A DNA stretch of 38,055 bases from a virus. Location: positions 1 to 38,055 of the IMG/VR virus record IMGVR_UViG_3300043411_000411; one strand, given 5' to 3'. The notes beneath the pieces are model-generated. The model saw only the letters and a program-made list of their open reading frames with translations, ran no database searches and was not told where the DNA came from. Position numbers and translations under genes: made by a program. This document shows, in pieces, positions 17,651-24,508 of the stretch; within the stretch, counting starts at the first letter, position 1; the number at the start of each line of letters is the position of its first letter.

Positions 17651-17679
17651 TTTACGGAAAGCAACGGCCGAGCTACAAT
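17651..17679 (+). promoter_or_regulatory. Rightward early promoter
   Basis: TTTACG (17651-17656), 17 bases, then TACAAT (17674-17679). Transcription should start near 17686, at the foot of the hairpin at 17686-17758, and run into the HNH nuclease and primase-helicase genes. Confidence 0.7.
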
Positions 17680-17685
17680 CTCTAC

Positions 17686-17758
17686 TGTCTGGTGTCCTTC
17701 AATGGTTAGCGTCAAAGCTCCAGTGGTCATCCCTCAGCAAGATGTTGGACACCAGACA
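17686..17758 (+). repeat. 12-bp inverted repeat in the early leader
   Basis: TGTCTGGTGTCC (17686-17697) pairs perfectly with GGACACCAGACA (17747-17758) across a 49-base loop. It starts where the transcript is expected to start, so the RNA 5' end would be sequestered in a stem. It has no U-tract. A role in mRNA stability or as an operator is possible. Confidence 0.7.
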
Positions 17759-17846
17759 CCTTTCATGCTGCTGAGAGTATGAGACATCGAACCGGCTGAG
17801 GGTCGATGTAAATGACCGTGGCCATTGCCACATAACTGGAGAAACA

Positions 17847-18269
17847 ATGAAAACATGTACATCGTGTGGCGAATCCAAGCCACCATCAGAATTCGCTTCC
17901 AAGCACCAATGCTTGTTATGCCGCCAAGCATATCTAAGAGCGTACCGTCGCAAAGACTATCGCCAGTATATGCTTCATCGCATGAAGTTCAGAGCATCTA
18001 AGCTCAATGTTCCCTTCGACATTGAGTGCTCAGACATCCCACTCATTACCCATTGCCCTGTGTTTGGCTTCGAGCTCAAAGCAGGCGATGGGTTTGCCAC
18101 ATTGACCTCGCCATCTCTAGATAGGATCGTTCCAGAACTTGGCTACGTAAAAGGCAACATCATTGTTATCTCCCACAAGGCGAACATGATCAAGTCTTCT
18201 GCAACTCCAGATGAGGTGATGCAGGTTGCAGAGTTCTTCAAGAAACTATCAGCTGAGGTGAAAAAGTAA
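17847..18269 (+). CDS. HNH/endonuclease VII-like nuclease with zinc ribbon
   Basis: 140 residues. Two CxxC pairs (C4/C7 and C22/C25) form a zinc ribbon of the kind heading endonuclease VII-like phage nucleases. The second half has LDRIVPELGYVKGNI (91-105) and SHKANMIK (109-116), a pattern I know from phage proteins annotated as HNH endonucleases. The classical central HNH histidine is less obvious. It is the first gene of the early operon and abuts the primase start with no gap. It could be a Holliday-junction or debranching nuclease, or a free-standing homing nuclease beside the primase gene. Confidence 0.65.
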   Translation: MKTCTSCGESKPPSEFASKHQCLLCRQAYLRAYRRKDYRQYMLHRMKFRASKLNVPFDIECSDIPLITHCPVFGFELKAGDGFATLTSPSLDRIVPELGYVKGNIIVISHKANMIKSSATPDEVMQVAEFFKKLSAEVKK

Positions 18270-20372
18270 ATGGCAACCAGAACAAAAAAGGTGGCACCAG
18301 CTGCCGACCACAAAGCAACTGCACTAGTAGAAGCAAAGCTCAAGGGCAGCGGGCTCACACTAGACGACGCAAAGCTGCTGAAGATGACAGCACTTAGTGC
18401 TCAGCAGACAGCTCAACATCACCAAGCATTCAAGCAACTCTGCAGTTTGAAGATCGAGTATCTCGATCCTGCAGGGTTCCCAATCTCAGACTGGCCCGGT
18501 TCAAAGCCGTTCTACCGCATCAGGTATCTCGAGACGCCGACAGACTTTGCGGCCATGACCGAGAAGAAGCCAGTTCGCTACGTACAAGAACCAAACACGG
18601 CACCAGTCGCCTACTACCCAGGCAACCAAGACTGGTCGGCCATCCTCAGCGACACAGACCAGCCGATCATCCTTACTGAAGGCGAACTCAAAGCCGCCAA
18701 GGCCTGCAAGGAAGGCTTCCCCACCATCGGGCTGGGTGGAGTGTACAACTGGCGCAGTCACCGCCTCGGCCTCACGTGGCTTCCCAGTCTGGACTCAGTC
18801 ATCTGGCTGAAGCGCAACGTCTACATCTGCTTTGATTCAGACTACAAGACCAACCCAATGGTCTGTGCTGCGCTCCGAGAACTTGGTGAAGAGCTCCATC
18901 GCCGCGGTTGCTTCGTTCATCTCGTCTCACTGCCTCAGCTGCCCGGCCTTGAGAAGGTGGGGCTTGACGACTTCCTTGTGCATGCAGGGCCATCAGCAGT
19001 CAGCATGTTCCGTGGCTTGCTCACTGAAGCAGAGCCGCTGGGCCTGACCGCTCCGCTTTGGGGGCTCAATGAAAAGTACGTCTACGTCCAAGACCCTGGT
19101 CTCATCGTCGACCAAGACACTCGGTTCAAAGCATCTCCGTCCGCGTTCAAGGAGCATCTACAGGCTCCCCTGAACTATCACGAGCGCAGCCTCAAGCAAG
19201 ACGGTTCCGTCTCCTTCAAAGCGGTCTCAGCAGCTGCTGCATGGCTCAAATGGCCATTGCGGACTGAGGTCACGAAGATCACGTACAAGCCGGGCGATGG
19301 CCGCTTCATCCAAGATCCTCGCCCTATGTTCAACATCTGGCCGGGCTGGGGTGTTGAGCCTGTTGAGGACGACGTCACACCGTTCCTTGAACTGGTTGCT
19401 CACATCTTTAAGGGCTCAGAGCCAGAAGCCATGAACTGGTTCCTCAACTGGTGTGCATACCCACTTCAGCATCCCGGCACGAAGCTGTTCAGCTCTGCGG
19501 TCCTTCACGGTATCCGCCACGGCACTGGTAAGTCGCTGATCGGTTATTCCCTCGGCAGGATCTACGGGCAGAACTTCACTGAGATTAGCCAGATGGACCT
19601 GCACAACTCATTCAATGAATGGGCTGAGGGCAAGCAGTTCGTTATGGGCGATGATGTGACAGGATCCAACAAGCGGGCCGATGCCGACTTCTTGAAGAAG
19701 CTCATCACGCAGCGCGAGCTCAGGGTCAATGGCAAGTATGTGCCAACTTACGTGGTGCCTGACTGTATCAACTACTTCTTCACGGCCAACCATCCAGACT
19801 CATTCTTCCTTGAGGACGATGACCGCCGCTTCTTCATCCATGAAGTGCAGGTAGGTCCCATGGCCGAAGAGTTCTACATGAACTATGACTTGTGGCTAGA
19901 CACTGGCGGGAGCAAGGCAGTCTTCCATTACCTCTTGAACCGCGACACTGGCGACTTCAACCCAGCAGCCCCTGCCTTCAAGACAGCAGCCAAGGAGCGC
20001 ATGATTGCGAACGTCCAGTCTGATCTGGCCGGTTGGGTGCGCACGCTGCTGGCTACGCCTGGCCACATCTTGCGTGTTGGCGAGGTCATCATCACGAAGG
20101 ACCTGTTCACCTCGAAAGAGCTGCTGCAGTTCTACGATCCTTCAGGCAAGACAGGCACAACAGCCAATGGTCTTGGTCGTGAGTTGGCAAGAGCTGGAGT
20201 CCGTCAGGTATCAGGTGGGAAGCCAGTCCGATTGTCTGATGGGTCGCAAGGCAGGTTCTACGCGGTCCGCAAGCAAGATGAGTGGCTCGCTTCACAACCG
20301 CAATTGATCTCGAAACACCTCGAAGATTGGGCGAAGAAGCAAAGCGGCGTGCAAAAAGCTTCAAAATATTGA
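18270..20372 (+). CDS. Primase-helicase (TOPRIM-like DUF3854 plus SF3-type ATPase)
   Basis: 700 residues. Residues about 130-240 form a TOPRIM-like domain: IILTEGELKAAKA with E137, and VYICFDSD with D189 and D191. The C-terminal half carries a helicase of the DUF5906/SF3 type, with Walker A GIRHGTGKS (414-422), a Walker-B-like FVMGDDV and an arginine-finger segment EDDDRRFFIHEV. This single-protein layout combines primer-associated metal chemistry with unwinding, parallel to T7 gp4 but of a different family. I do not see an N-terminal zinc finger. It is the main replication ATPase of the phage. Confidence 0.82.
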   Translation: MATRTKKVAPAADHKATALVEAKLKGSGLTLDDAKLLKMTALSAQQTAQHHQAFKQLCSLKIEYLDPAGFPISDWPGSKPFYRIRYLETPTDFAAMTEKKPVRYVQEPNTAPVAYYPGNQDWSAILSDTDQPIILTEGELKAAKACKEGFPTIGLGGVYNWRSHRLGLTWLPSLDSVIWLKRNVYICFDSDYKTNPMVCAALRELGEELHRRGCFVHLVSLPQLPGLEKVGLDDFLVHAGPSAVSMFRGLLTEAEPLGLTAPLWGLNEKYVYVQDPGLIVDQDTRFKASPSAFKEHLQAPLNYHERSLKQDGSVSFKAVSAAAAWLKWPLRTEVTKITYKPGDGRFIQDPRPMFNIWPGWGVEPVEDDVTPFLELVAHIFKGSEPEAMNWFLNWCAYPLQHPGTKLFSSAVLHGIRHGTGKSLIGYSLGRIYGQNFTEISQMDLHNSFNEWAEGKQFVMGDDVTGSNKRADADFLKKLITQRELRVNGKYVPTYVVPDCINYFFTANHPDSFFLEDDDRRFFIHEVQVGPMAEEFYMNYDLWLDTGGSKAVFHYLLNRDTGDFNPAAPAFKTAAKERMIANVQSDLAGWVRTLLATPGHILRVGEVIITKDLFTSKELLQFYDPSGKTGTTANGLGRELARAGVRQVSGGKPVRLSDGSQGRFYAVRKQDEWLASQPQLISKHLEDWAKKQSGVQKASKY

Positions 20373-20410
20373 AACCACATGTTTACAGCTCTACTAGAGC
20401 GGAATAAAAT
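20369..20410 (+). promoter_or_regulatory. Middle promoter 1 with TTGAAA-N6-GTTTACA element
   Basis: TTGAAA (20369-20374), six bases, GTTTACA with -35 TTTACA (20382-20387), a 17-base spacer and -10 TAAAAT (20405-20410). The leader has AACCTGCTGAGG (20413-20424), shared with the other middle promoters. The upstream element overlaps the end of the primase gene. Confidence 0.85.
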
Positions 20411-20469
20411 ACAACCTGCTGAGGGAATTGTCCCAACGCGATTTTCCAAACCACTTGAAGGAGTGAATC

Positions 20470-20676
20470 ATGAACGCAAAAGAGATCAAGGCCGCTTTGG
20501 CCGACGAAGGTGTGCAAGCTGCTGTTGAGAAGCAAGTTGCTGTCGCTGTGAAGGCCGAGACCAAGCGTGTCTTGGCTGTGGTCAAGGAAGCCGAACTGCC
20601 CGAAGACAAGGCTGCCGCCAAGGCAACCAAGGCCGTGCTGAAGTCCATCGTGGACGGCATCAAGGAAGCTGCGTAA
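20470..20676 (+). CDS. Small helical protein, unknown
   Basis: 68 residues, highly charged and Ala/Lys/Val-rich, predicted to be almost all alpha-helix (VEKQVAVAVKAETKRVLAVV). AAGGAG precedes the ATG. It is the first gene after middle promoter 1 and is followed at once by a terminator, so it may be produced at high level. No motif is recognised. Its size and composition fit a small DNA-binding or host-takeover protein, but that is a guess. Confidence 0.65.
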   Translation: MNAKEIKAALADEGVQAAVEKQVAVAVKAETKRVLAVVKEAELPEDKAAAKATKAVLKSIVDGIKEAA

Positions 20677-20694
20677 GCAGTTTGCCAAGCAGAC

Positions 20695-20719
20695 AGGAGA
20701 CTTCGGTCTCCTTTCTTTT
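20695..20719 (+). terminator. Rho-independent terminator/attenuator
   Basis: AGGAGAC (20695-20701), TTCG tetraloop, GTCTCCT (20706-20712), then TTCTTTT. It comes 19 bases after the 68-residue gene and before the next small gene, so some readthrough must feed the genes downstream. Confidence 0.85.
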
Positions 20720-20746
20720 CGTCCAAATGTAAGTGAGGAGTTTCAC

Positions 20747-20974
20747 ATGGCTACTAAGCGAGAACCAGCCGCGCCAATCGGGGCGATCATCGAGAACGTT
20801 CACATCGAGAACAAAGCTTCTCAACCAACAGACCGTGTTGCTGATGCGATGATCGCACTGGCTAAAGCATCTGAAGCCCACGGTGTTGCACTGGGCAAAA
20901 TGGCTGAATCGCTCAAAGGCGCTGAAGCTCACATGCAGTACGGTATCAATCTTTCTGATGTCAAAGGAGCATAA
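20747..20974 (+). CDS. Small hypothetical protein
   Basis: 75 residues with GAGGAG before the ATG. A basic N-terminus is followed by a long amphipathic helix (VADAMIALAKASEAHGVALGKMAESL). Nothing recognised. It follows the terminator and precedes another small gene by three bases, so the small genes up to thyX look co-transcribed. Confidence 0.6.
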   Translation: MATKREPAAPIGAIIENVHIENKASQPTDRVADAMIALAKASEAHGVALGKMAESLKGAEAHMQYGINLSDVKGA

Positions 20975-20977
20975 ATC

Positions 20978-21193
20978 ATGCGTTGTTATCTCGTTCAAGG
21001 CGGTGGCCGCAAGCGCTACGCCAGCACAAATGCCGATGCAACGGCAACCCGCAACACCATCGTCGAAGAGACGGGTGCCAAGAAGAAGGACGTCACCATC
21101 GAGCAGACCGACATCCCGGTCGCCAAGGCAGACCTGCTTGAGTTCATCAATGGTCTGTGTGCTGAGACCGATGCCAAGGAAGAAGTAGAATGA
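20978..21193 (+). CDS. Small hypothetical protein upstream of thyX
   Basis: 71 residues with AAAGGAG before the ATG and a 4-base overlap (ATGA) with thyX. It starts MRCYLVQGGGRKRYASTNADA, with an alpha/beta appearance (strand, helix, strand, helix) of a small folded domain. No known motif. The tight coupling to thyX suggests a related role or shared expression only. Confidence 0.6.
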   Translation: MRCYLVQGGGRKRYASTNADATATRNTIVEETGAKKKDVTIEQTDIPVAKADLLEFINGLCAETDAKEEVE

Positions 21194-21849
21194 GCCAAGT
21201 CCGTCTGATCGCATTCACCCAACCGATTGAGTTGGAAGGCGTCCAGACGGGCGAGGAGCTGGTGGCCTACTGCGCACGGGTTTCAAACCCTGCCAATCAG
21301 GCCAACCATGAAACAGCTCCTCGTCTGCTCAACTATCTGGTCCGCAACCAACACTGGTCTCCATTTGAGATGGCCCATGCAGTCATCGAGATCCAGACGA
21401 CTCGTGACATTGCACGCCAGATTCTGCGCCATCGGTCCTTCAGCTTCCAAGAGTTCAGCCAGCGGTATGCTGAAGTCGTGGCCGATCCTGTCCTGCGCGA
21501 AGCCCGTCTGCAGGATACCACTAACCGCCAGAACAGCACTGAGTCTCAGGACTTCGCGCTGCGTACATGGTGGGATGACCAACAAGCATGGCTCGCTGAG
21601 CAGGCTGTGAAGGTGTACCAAGATGCTCTGAACCAAGGTATCGCCAAAGAAGTTGCTCGTGCCGTCCTGCCTGAGGGCCTGACACCATCGCGCCTCTACA
21701 TGTCTGGCTCAGTTCGCAGCTGGATCCACTACATCCAACTCCGTGCCGGTAACGGAACACAGAAAGAGCATCGTGAGATTGCCGTCATGTGCAAACTGGC
21801 CTTGCTCCATGTCATGCCTTCAATCAAGGAGATCCTCGATGCGTCGTAG
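21190..21849 (+). CDS. thyX: FAD-dependent thymidylate synthase ThyX
   Basis: 219 residues. It contains the diagnostic RHRx7S motif as RHRSFSFQEFSQRY (80-93), preceded by NQHWSPFEMAHAV and followed by a conserved C-terminal RSWIHYIQLR. ThyX makes dTMP from dUMP with FAD, NADPH and methylenetetrahydrofolate. It matters for interpretation that this genome also has a ThyA-fold gene at 35116: with dTMP already provided here, the second enzyme is free for another reaction. It starts with an ATGA overlap with the previous gene. Confidence 0.95.
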   Translation: MSQVRLIAFTQPIELEGVQTGEELVAYCARVSNPANQANHETAPRLLNYLVRNQHWSPFEMAHAVIEIQTTRDIARQILRHRSFSFQEFSQRYAEVVADPVLREARLQDTTNRQNSTESQDFALRTWWDDQQAWLAEQAVKVYQDALNQGIAKEVARAVLPEGLTPSRLYMSGSVRSWIHYIQLRAGNGTQKEHREIAVMCKLALLHVMPSIKEILDAS

Positions 21850-22000
21850 TCGTTACCTCTACACCTGGATTGACTGGGCTAAGGAGATTCTGGGTTGGGG
21901 CTTAGGTCTGGTCATCGGAGTCATTCTGCTGCCAGTCCTGGGCTTCTTCCTGAAGCTCCTCTGGGTCTTCTTCATGATCGGCTGGGACTTAATCAAATGA
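21839..22000 (+). CDS. Small membrane protein
   Basis: 53 residues. An AAGGAG site lies five bases before the ATG at 21839, and the gene overlaps the end of thyX by 11 bases. A basic, tyrosine-rich start (MRRSRYLYTWIDWAKE) is followed by one long or two short membrane segments (about 17-48: GLGLVIGVILLPVLGFF, then LLWVFFMIGW). It is too far from the lysis genes to be called a holin. It overlaps the next gene by four bases. Confidence 0.7.
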   Translation: MRRSRYLYTWIDWAKEILGWGLGLVIGVILLPVLGFFLKLLWVFFMIGWDLIK

Positions 22001-22275
22001 GCAAAGCTTTCGCGACTCTGGGCCTTCCTGATACCGCGACGCCTGACGAGGTCAAGGCGAAATGGCGTGAACTCTGCATGATACACCACCCAGACCGCGG
22101 TGGCAATTCTGTGGAGTTCAACACCATTCGCAAAGCCTACAAGGTTGCCATGGAAGAAGCCAGTGCACCCAAGCCCTGCAGCTCCTGCAATGGAATCGGC
22201 AAGTATAAGCAGACGAGCGGCTGGAGCAGCATCGAGATGACTTGCATGGACTGTGGCGGGAGCGGACATGCGTAA
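21997..22275 (+). CDS. Mini J-domain protein with DnaJ-type zinc motifs
   Basis: 92 residues from the ATG at 21997 (ATGA overlap with the membrane protein). Residues 1-55 form a compact J-domain: FATLGLPDTATPDEVKAKWR, HPD at 31-33, and helix III FNTIRKAYKVAMEEA. After a short Pro-containing link come two CxxCxGxG-type motifs, CSSCNGIG (61-68) and CMDCGGSG (83-90), half of the four-motif zinc domain of full DnaJ. It should stimulate the ATPase of host DnaK, perhaps recruiting it to phage replication or capsid proteins. The substrate-binding C-terminal domains are absent. Confidence 0.85.
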   Translation: MSKAFATLGLPDTATPDEVKAKWRELCMIHHPDRGGNSVEFNTIRKAYKVAMEEASAPKPCSSCNGIGKYKQTSGWSSIEMTCMDCGGSGHA

Positions 22276-22744
22276 GAAGCCCAAGACCGTTCAAGTCGGC
22301 AGTCACGAGTACTTCAATGCGTTGTTGACCTACTACACGAACCGCTCGACTGCCATCATGCGTAGTCGTGGGAACCTCAGTCGTGAAGATCTGGAATACT
22401 TGGCAGAAGCTGCTTCAAAACTGAAAGACAAGCGCTTGCAGGAATGCATCGCTGAGTTGATTGGCTGGGGCGACGATGAACGGTCTGAGCTTGAGACACT
22501 TCTGGCTATCGGTTTTGAAGCCATGAAGCTGTGCAGCCCAAGTCGCTTGCGTGAAGCGGCGATGCGGGTCAGTTTGAAATACTACATGAAGAAGGAGTTT
22601 AGTCATGCCCAAGAATCAATCGACCAGTCAGATGGTCGCGTATCTGGTGCCGAAGCAACTGCCGGTCATTCTGGCCAAGGTGTTGAAGTACAAAGCGCCA
22701 CCATGCCTGGCAGTGTTCCAGGACAGGGTCACCCAGCAGATTGA
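22268..22744 (+). CDS. Hypothetical helical protein with long downstream overlap
   Basis: 158 residues from the ATG at 22268, which has GGGAG six bases upstream and overlaps the J-domain gene by eight bases. Residues about 1-112 are a well-formed helical protein (LSREDLEYLAEAASKLKDKR). The last 45 residues are low-complexity Gly/Ser/Gln and lie entirely over the next small gene in another frame. That tail looks like incidental coding, so the functional protein may be only the first 112 residues. No family recognised. Confidence 0.6.
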   Translation: MRKKPKTVQVGSHEYFNALLTYYTNRSTAIMRSRGNLSREDLEYLAEAASKLKDKRLQECIAELIGWGDDERSELETLLAIGFEAMKLCSPSRLREAAMRVSLKYYMKKEFSHAQESIDQSDGRVSGAEATAGHSGQGVEVQSATMPGSVPGQGHPAD

Positions 22745-22766
22745 CATTGTCGAGGTGCCGTTGTGA
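22605..22766 (+). CDS. Small protein upstream of ligase
   Basis: 53 residues; too short for default gene callers and nested over the end of the preceding gene. Evidence for it is a strong AAGGAG eight bases before the ATG, ordinary protein-like composition (MVAYLVPKQLPVILAKVLKY), and a stop overlapping the ligase GTG start (GTGA), the usual coupling geometry in this genome. Function unknown. Confidence 0.65.
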   Translation: MPKNQSTSQMVAYLVPKQLPVILAKVLKYKAPPCLAVFQDRVTQQIDIVEVPL

Positions 22767-23647
22767 AACCCATGCTCGCATCACCGGCTGGACCGGTCAT
22801 TCCGTTCCCAATGCTGCTCAGCCCCAAGCTGGACGGCATTCGTTGCTTGGTCATCGATGGTGTGGCTGTTGGCCGCAGTCTGAAGCCGATCCCCAACAAG
22901 TTTGTACAAAAATGCTTTGGGCGTCCTGAGTTCAACGGCCTTGACGGCGAACTCATAGTTGGAGATCCGACCGCTAAGGAGGTATTCCAAGCCACGTCGT
23001 CTGGCGTCATGTCAATTGCCGGAACACCTGAGGTTGTGTTCTACGTGTTTGATGACTTTTCACGCAGTCTTGGGTTCAAGGCAAGACTGAAGTCAGCTGA
23101 CGACAGAATCACAGCAAAGCTTGGCTTTGGGCCCGTTCAACTTGTTGGACATGACCTGATTCAAGACGGCATGGAACTAGACCGTTGGGAAGAGAGTTAC
23201 CTTGCGGCTGGCTACGAGGGCGTCATGCTGCGCCATCCTGATGGTCCGTACAAGCATGGCCGCTCAACTGCCAAAGAAGCATGGCTGCTGAAGGTCAAGC
23301 GCTTTGTTGACGCTGAGGCCAAAGTCATCGGGTTCAGTGAAGCTCAGCACAACACCAATGAGGCCAAGCGCAATGAACTGGGTCAGCTCGAACGGTCAAG
23401 CCACAAGGCAGGCAAGGTCGGCAAACAGATGCTGGGTGCGCTCATGGTCAAGGACCTGAAGACTGGAGTCGAGTTCGACATCGGCACTGGGTTCACAGCT
23501 GATCAGCGCCATCTGCTCTGGTGCATTGGCGACAACCTGATGGGCAAAGTGGTGAAGTACAAGAGCCAACCGACTGGTGTGAAGGACAAGCCGCGCTTTC
23601 CAGTGTTCCTCGGCTTCCGTGACAAGGTGGACATGGATGCAAAATAA
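22763..23647 (+). CDS. ATP-dependent DNA ligase
   Basis: 294 residues, shorter than T7 ligase (359). Nucleotidyltransferase motif I is KLDGIR with the adenylated lysine at K22. Other motifs are LDGELI (60-65), FYVFD, YEGVMLR and a C-terminal WLLKVKRF (motif V). A small OB-like domain follows to the end. It seals nicks, presumably in Okazaki fragments. The start is GTG at 22763, since motif I lies close to the N-terminus and the GTGA overlap couples it to the preceding gene. It is the last gene before middle promoter 2. Confidence 0.9.
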   Translation: MKPMLASPAGPVIPFPMLLSPKLDGIRCLVIDGVAVGRSLKPIPNKFVQKCFGRPEFNGLDGELIVGDPTAKEVFQATSSGVMSIAGTPEVVFYVFDDFSRSLGFKARLKSADDRITAKLGFGPVQLVGHDLIQDGMELDRWEESYLAAGYEGVMLRHPDGPYKHGRSTAKEAWLLKVKRFVDAEAKVIGFSEAQHNTNEAKRNELGQLERSSHKAGKVGKQMLGALMVKDLKTGVEFDIGTGFTADQRHLLWCIGDNLMGKVVKYKSQPTGVKDKPRFPVFLGFRDKVDMDAK

Positions 23648-23648
23648 T

Positions 23649-23690
23649 TTGAAATTACCTGTTTACATCGTACAGGTTTCACTCTAGAAT
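23649..23690 (+). promoter_or_regulatory. Middle promoter 2 with TTGAAA-N6-GTTTACA element
   Basis: TTGAAA (23649-23654), six bases, GTTTACA with -35 TTTACA (23662-23667), a 17-base spacer, and -10 TAGAAT (23685-23690). CTAATCACG follows the -10 exactly as at promoter 3, and the leader has AAACTTGTTGAGG (23719-23731) just before the pentapeptide gene. Confidence 0.88.
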
Positions 23691-23737
23691 CTAATCACGG
23701 TCAACGACGATCGCAACCAAACTTGTTGAGGTGTTAA

Positions 23738-24505
23738 ATGAAGATTGAAATTAAATGCCGGTTCAGCGGCAGTGTTCTGTTCTCGCATGAGGCTGAGGGC
23801 AACACTACACGCTTGACTCTGGAGGCAGCGGTCTCTGCTTGTGCCAACCTGCACGGTGCCAACCTGGTCCGCGCCAACCTGCACGGTGCCAACCTGGACG
23901 GTGCCAACCTGGACGGTGCCAACCTGCACGGTGCCAACCTGGTCCGCGCCAACCTGGTCCGCGCCAACCTGCACGGTGCCAACCTGGTCCGCGCCAACCT
24001 GGACGGTGCCAACCTGGACGGTGCCAACCTGGACGGTGCCAACCTGCACGGTGCCAACCTGGTCCGCGCCAACCTGCACGGTGCCAACCTGGTCCGCGCC
24101 AACCTGCACGGTGCCAACCTGGTCCGCGCCAACCTGCACGGTGCCAACCTGGACGGTGCCAACCTGCACGGTGCCAACCTGGTCCGCGCCAACCTGGACG
24201 GTGCCAACCTGGACGGTGCCAACCTGGACGGTGCCAAGATCAAAGATGATTGCACCTTGGTTGGCGGCCGCCCAATCTTTCAAATCGGCCCCATCGGTTC
24301 ACGTTGTGCCTACTTCGTTGCCTACATCACAGACAAAGGTTTGCGGTTCGATGCTGGTTGTCAGCATCAAATCACACGTGAAGTCTTCGAATCTCGTTTG
24401 CAAGACGACCACGGAGATAACATCCACGCCAAGGAATACAAAGCTGCTTTGGCCCTCATCGACATCCATGCAGAACTCTGGTCTGCAGACAACAAGGAAG
24501 AATAA
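23738..24505 (+). CDS. Pentapeptide repeat protein
   Basis: 255 residues. After a 35-residue head come 26 uninterrupted pentapeptides of only three kinds (ANLHG 9, ANLVR 8, ANLDG 9; residues 36-165), then a degenerate AKIKD and a 90-residue C-terminal domain (GSRCAYFVAYITDKG, later HGDNIHAKEYKAALALI) that I have seen after other pentapeptide arrays. A(D/N)Lxx repeats build a square right-handed beta-helix of four units per turn, here about 6.5 turns. Some family members mimic DNA and bind gyrase (Qnr, MfpA), but the function here is unproven. GAGG precedes the ATG and middle promoter 2 drives it directly, so it should be well expressed. Confidence 0.9.
   Translation: MKIEIKCRFSGSVLFSHEAEGNTTRLTLEAAVSACANLHGANLVRANLHGANLDGANLDGANLHGANLVRANLVRANLHGANLVRANLDGANLDGANLDGANLHGANLVRANLHGANLVRANLHGANLVRANLHGANLDGANLHGANLVRANLDGANLDGANLDGAKIKDDCTLVGGRPIFQIGPIGSRCAYFVAYITDKGLRFDAGCQHQITREVFESRLQDDHGDNIHAKEYKAALALIDIHAELWSADNKEE
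23843..24232 (+). repeat. 26 tandem 15-bp units
   Basis: Each unit is GCCAACCTG followed by CACGGT, GACGGT or GTCCGC, with no other variation at any position, including third codon positions. This implies recent expansion or homogenisation. The array is 390 bp, so a short-read assembly could have collapsed or miscounted units. Confidence 0.95.
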
Positions 24506-24508
24506 ATC

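Larger units (their letters stand above)
17238..17846. other. Non-coding control region between divergent operons
   Basis: About 610 bases with no credible gene; the only short frame (17586-17774) lacks an ATG and overlaps the promoter. It holds a leftward promoter (17286-17314), an 11-bp dyad (17357-17395) with an extra half-site, an AT- and purine-rich stretch with an AGA microsatellite (17400-17520), further TGTAGC/CGTAGC words (17523, 17540, 17559), a rightward promoter (17651-17679) and a structured 160-base leader. It is the only large intergenic gap, so it is the best candidate for early regulation and possibly a replication origin. Confidence 0.75.

Noticed and set aside
17586-17774. 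62-codon frame in the control region
   Set aside because: Starts with GTG without a ribosome site and runs through the -35/-10 boxes and the hairpin.
23843-24232. CRISPR-like array
   Set aside because: Units are 15 bp, directly abutting and coding; there are no spacers or cas genes.
23684-24283. Long opposite-strand and out-of-frame open frames with repeated VQVG or CQPGR patterns over the pentapeptide array
   Set aside because: The 15-bp units are open in several frames, so any stop-free unit makes long frames automatically. Only the +frame ANLxx version has a ribosome site, a promoter and non-repeat domains.
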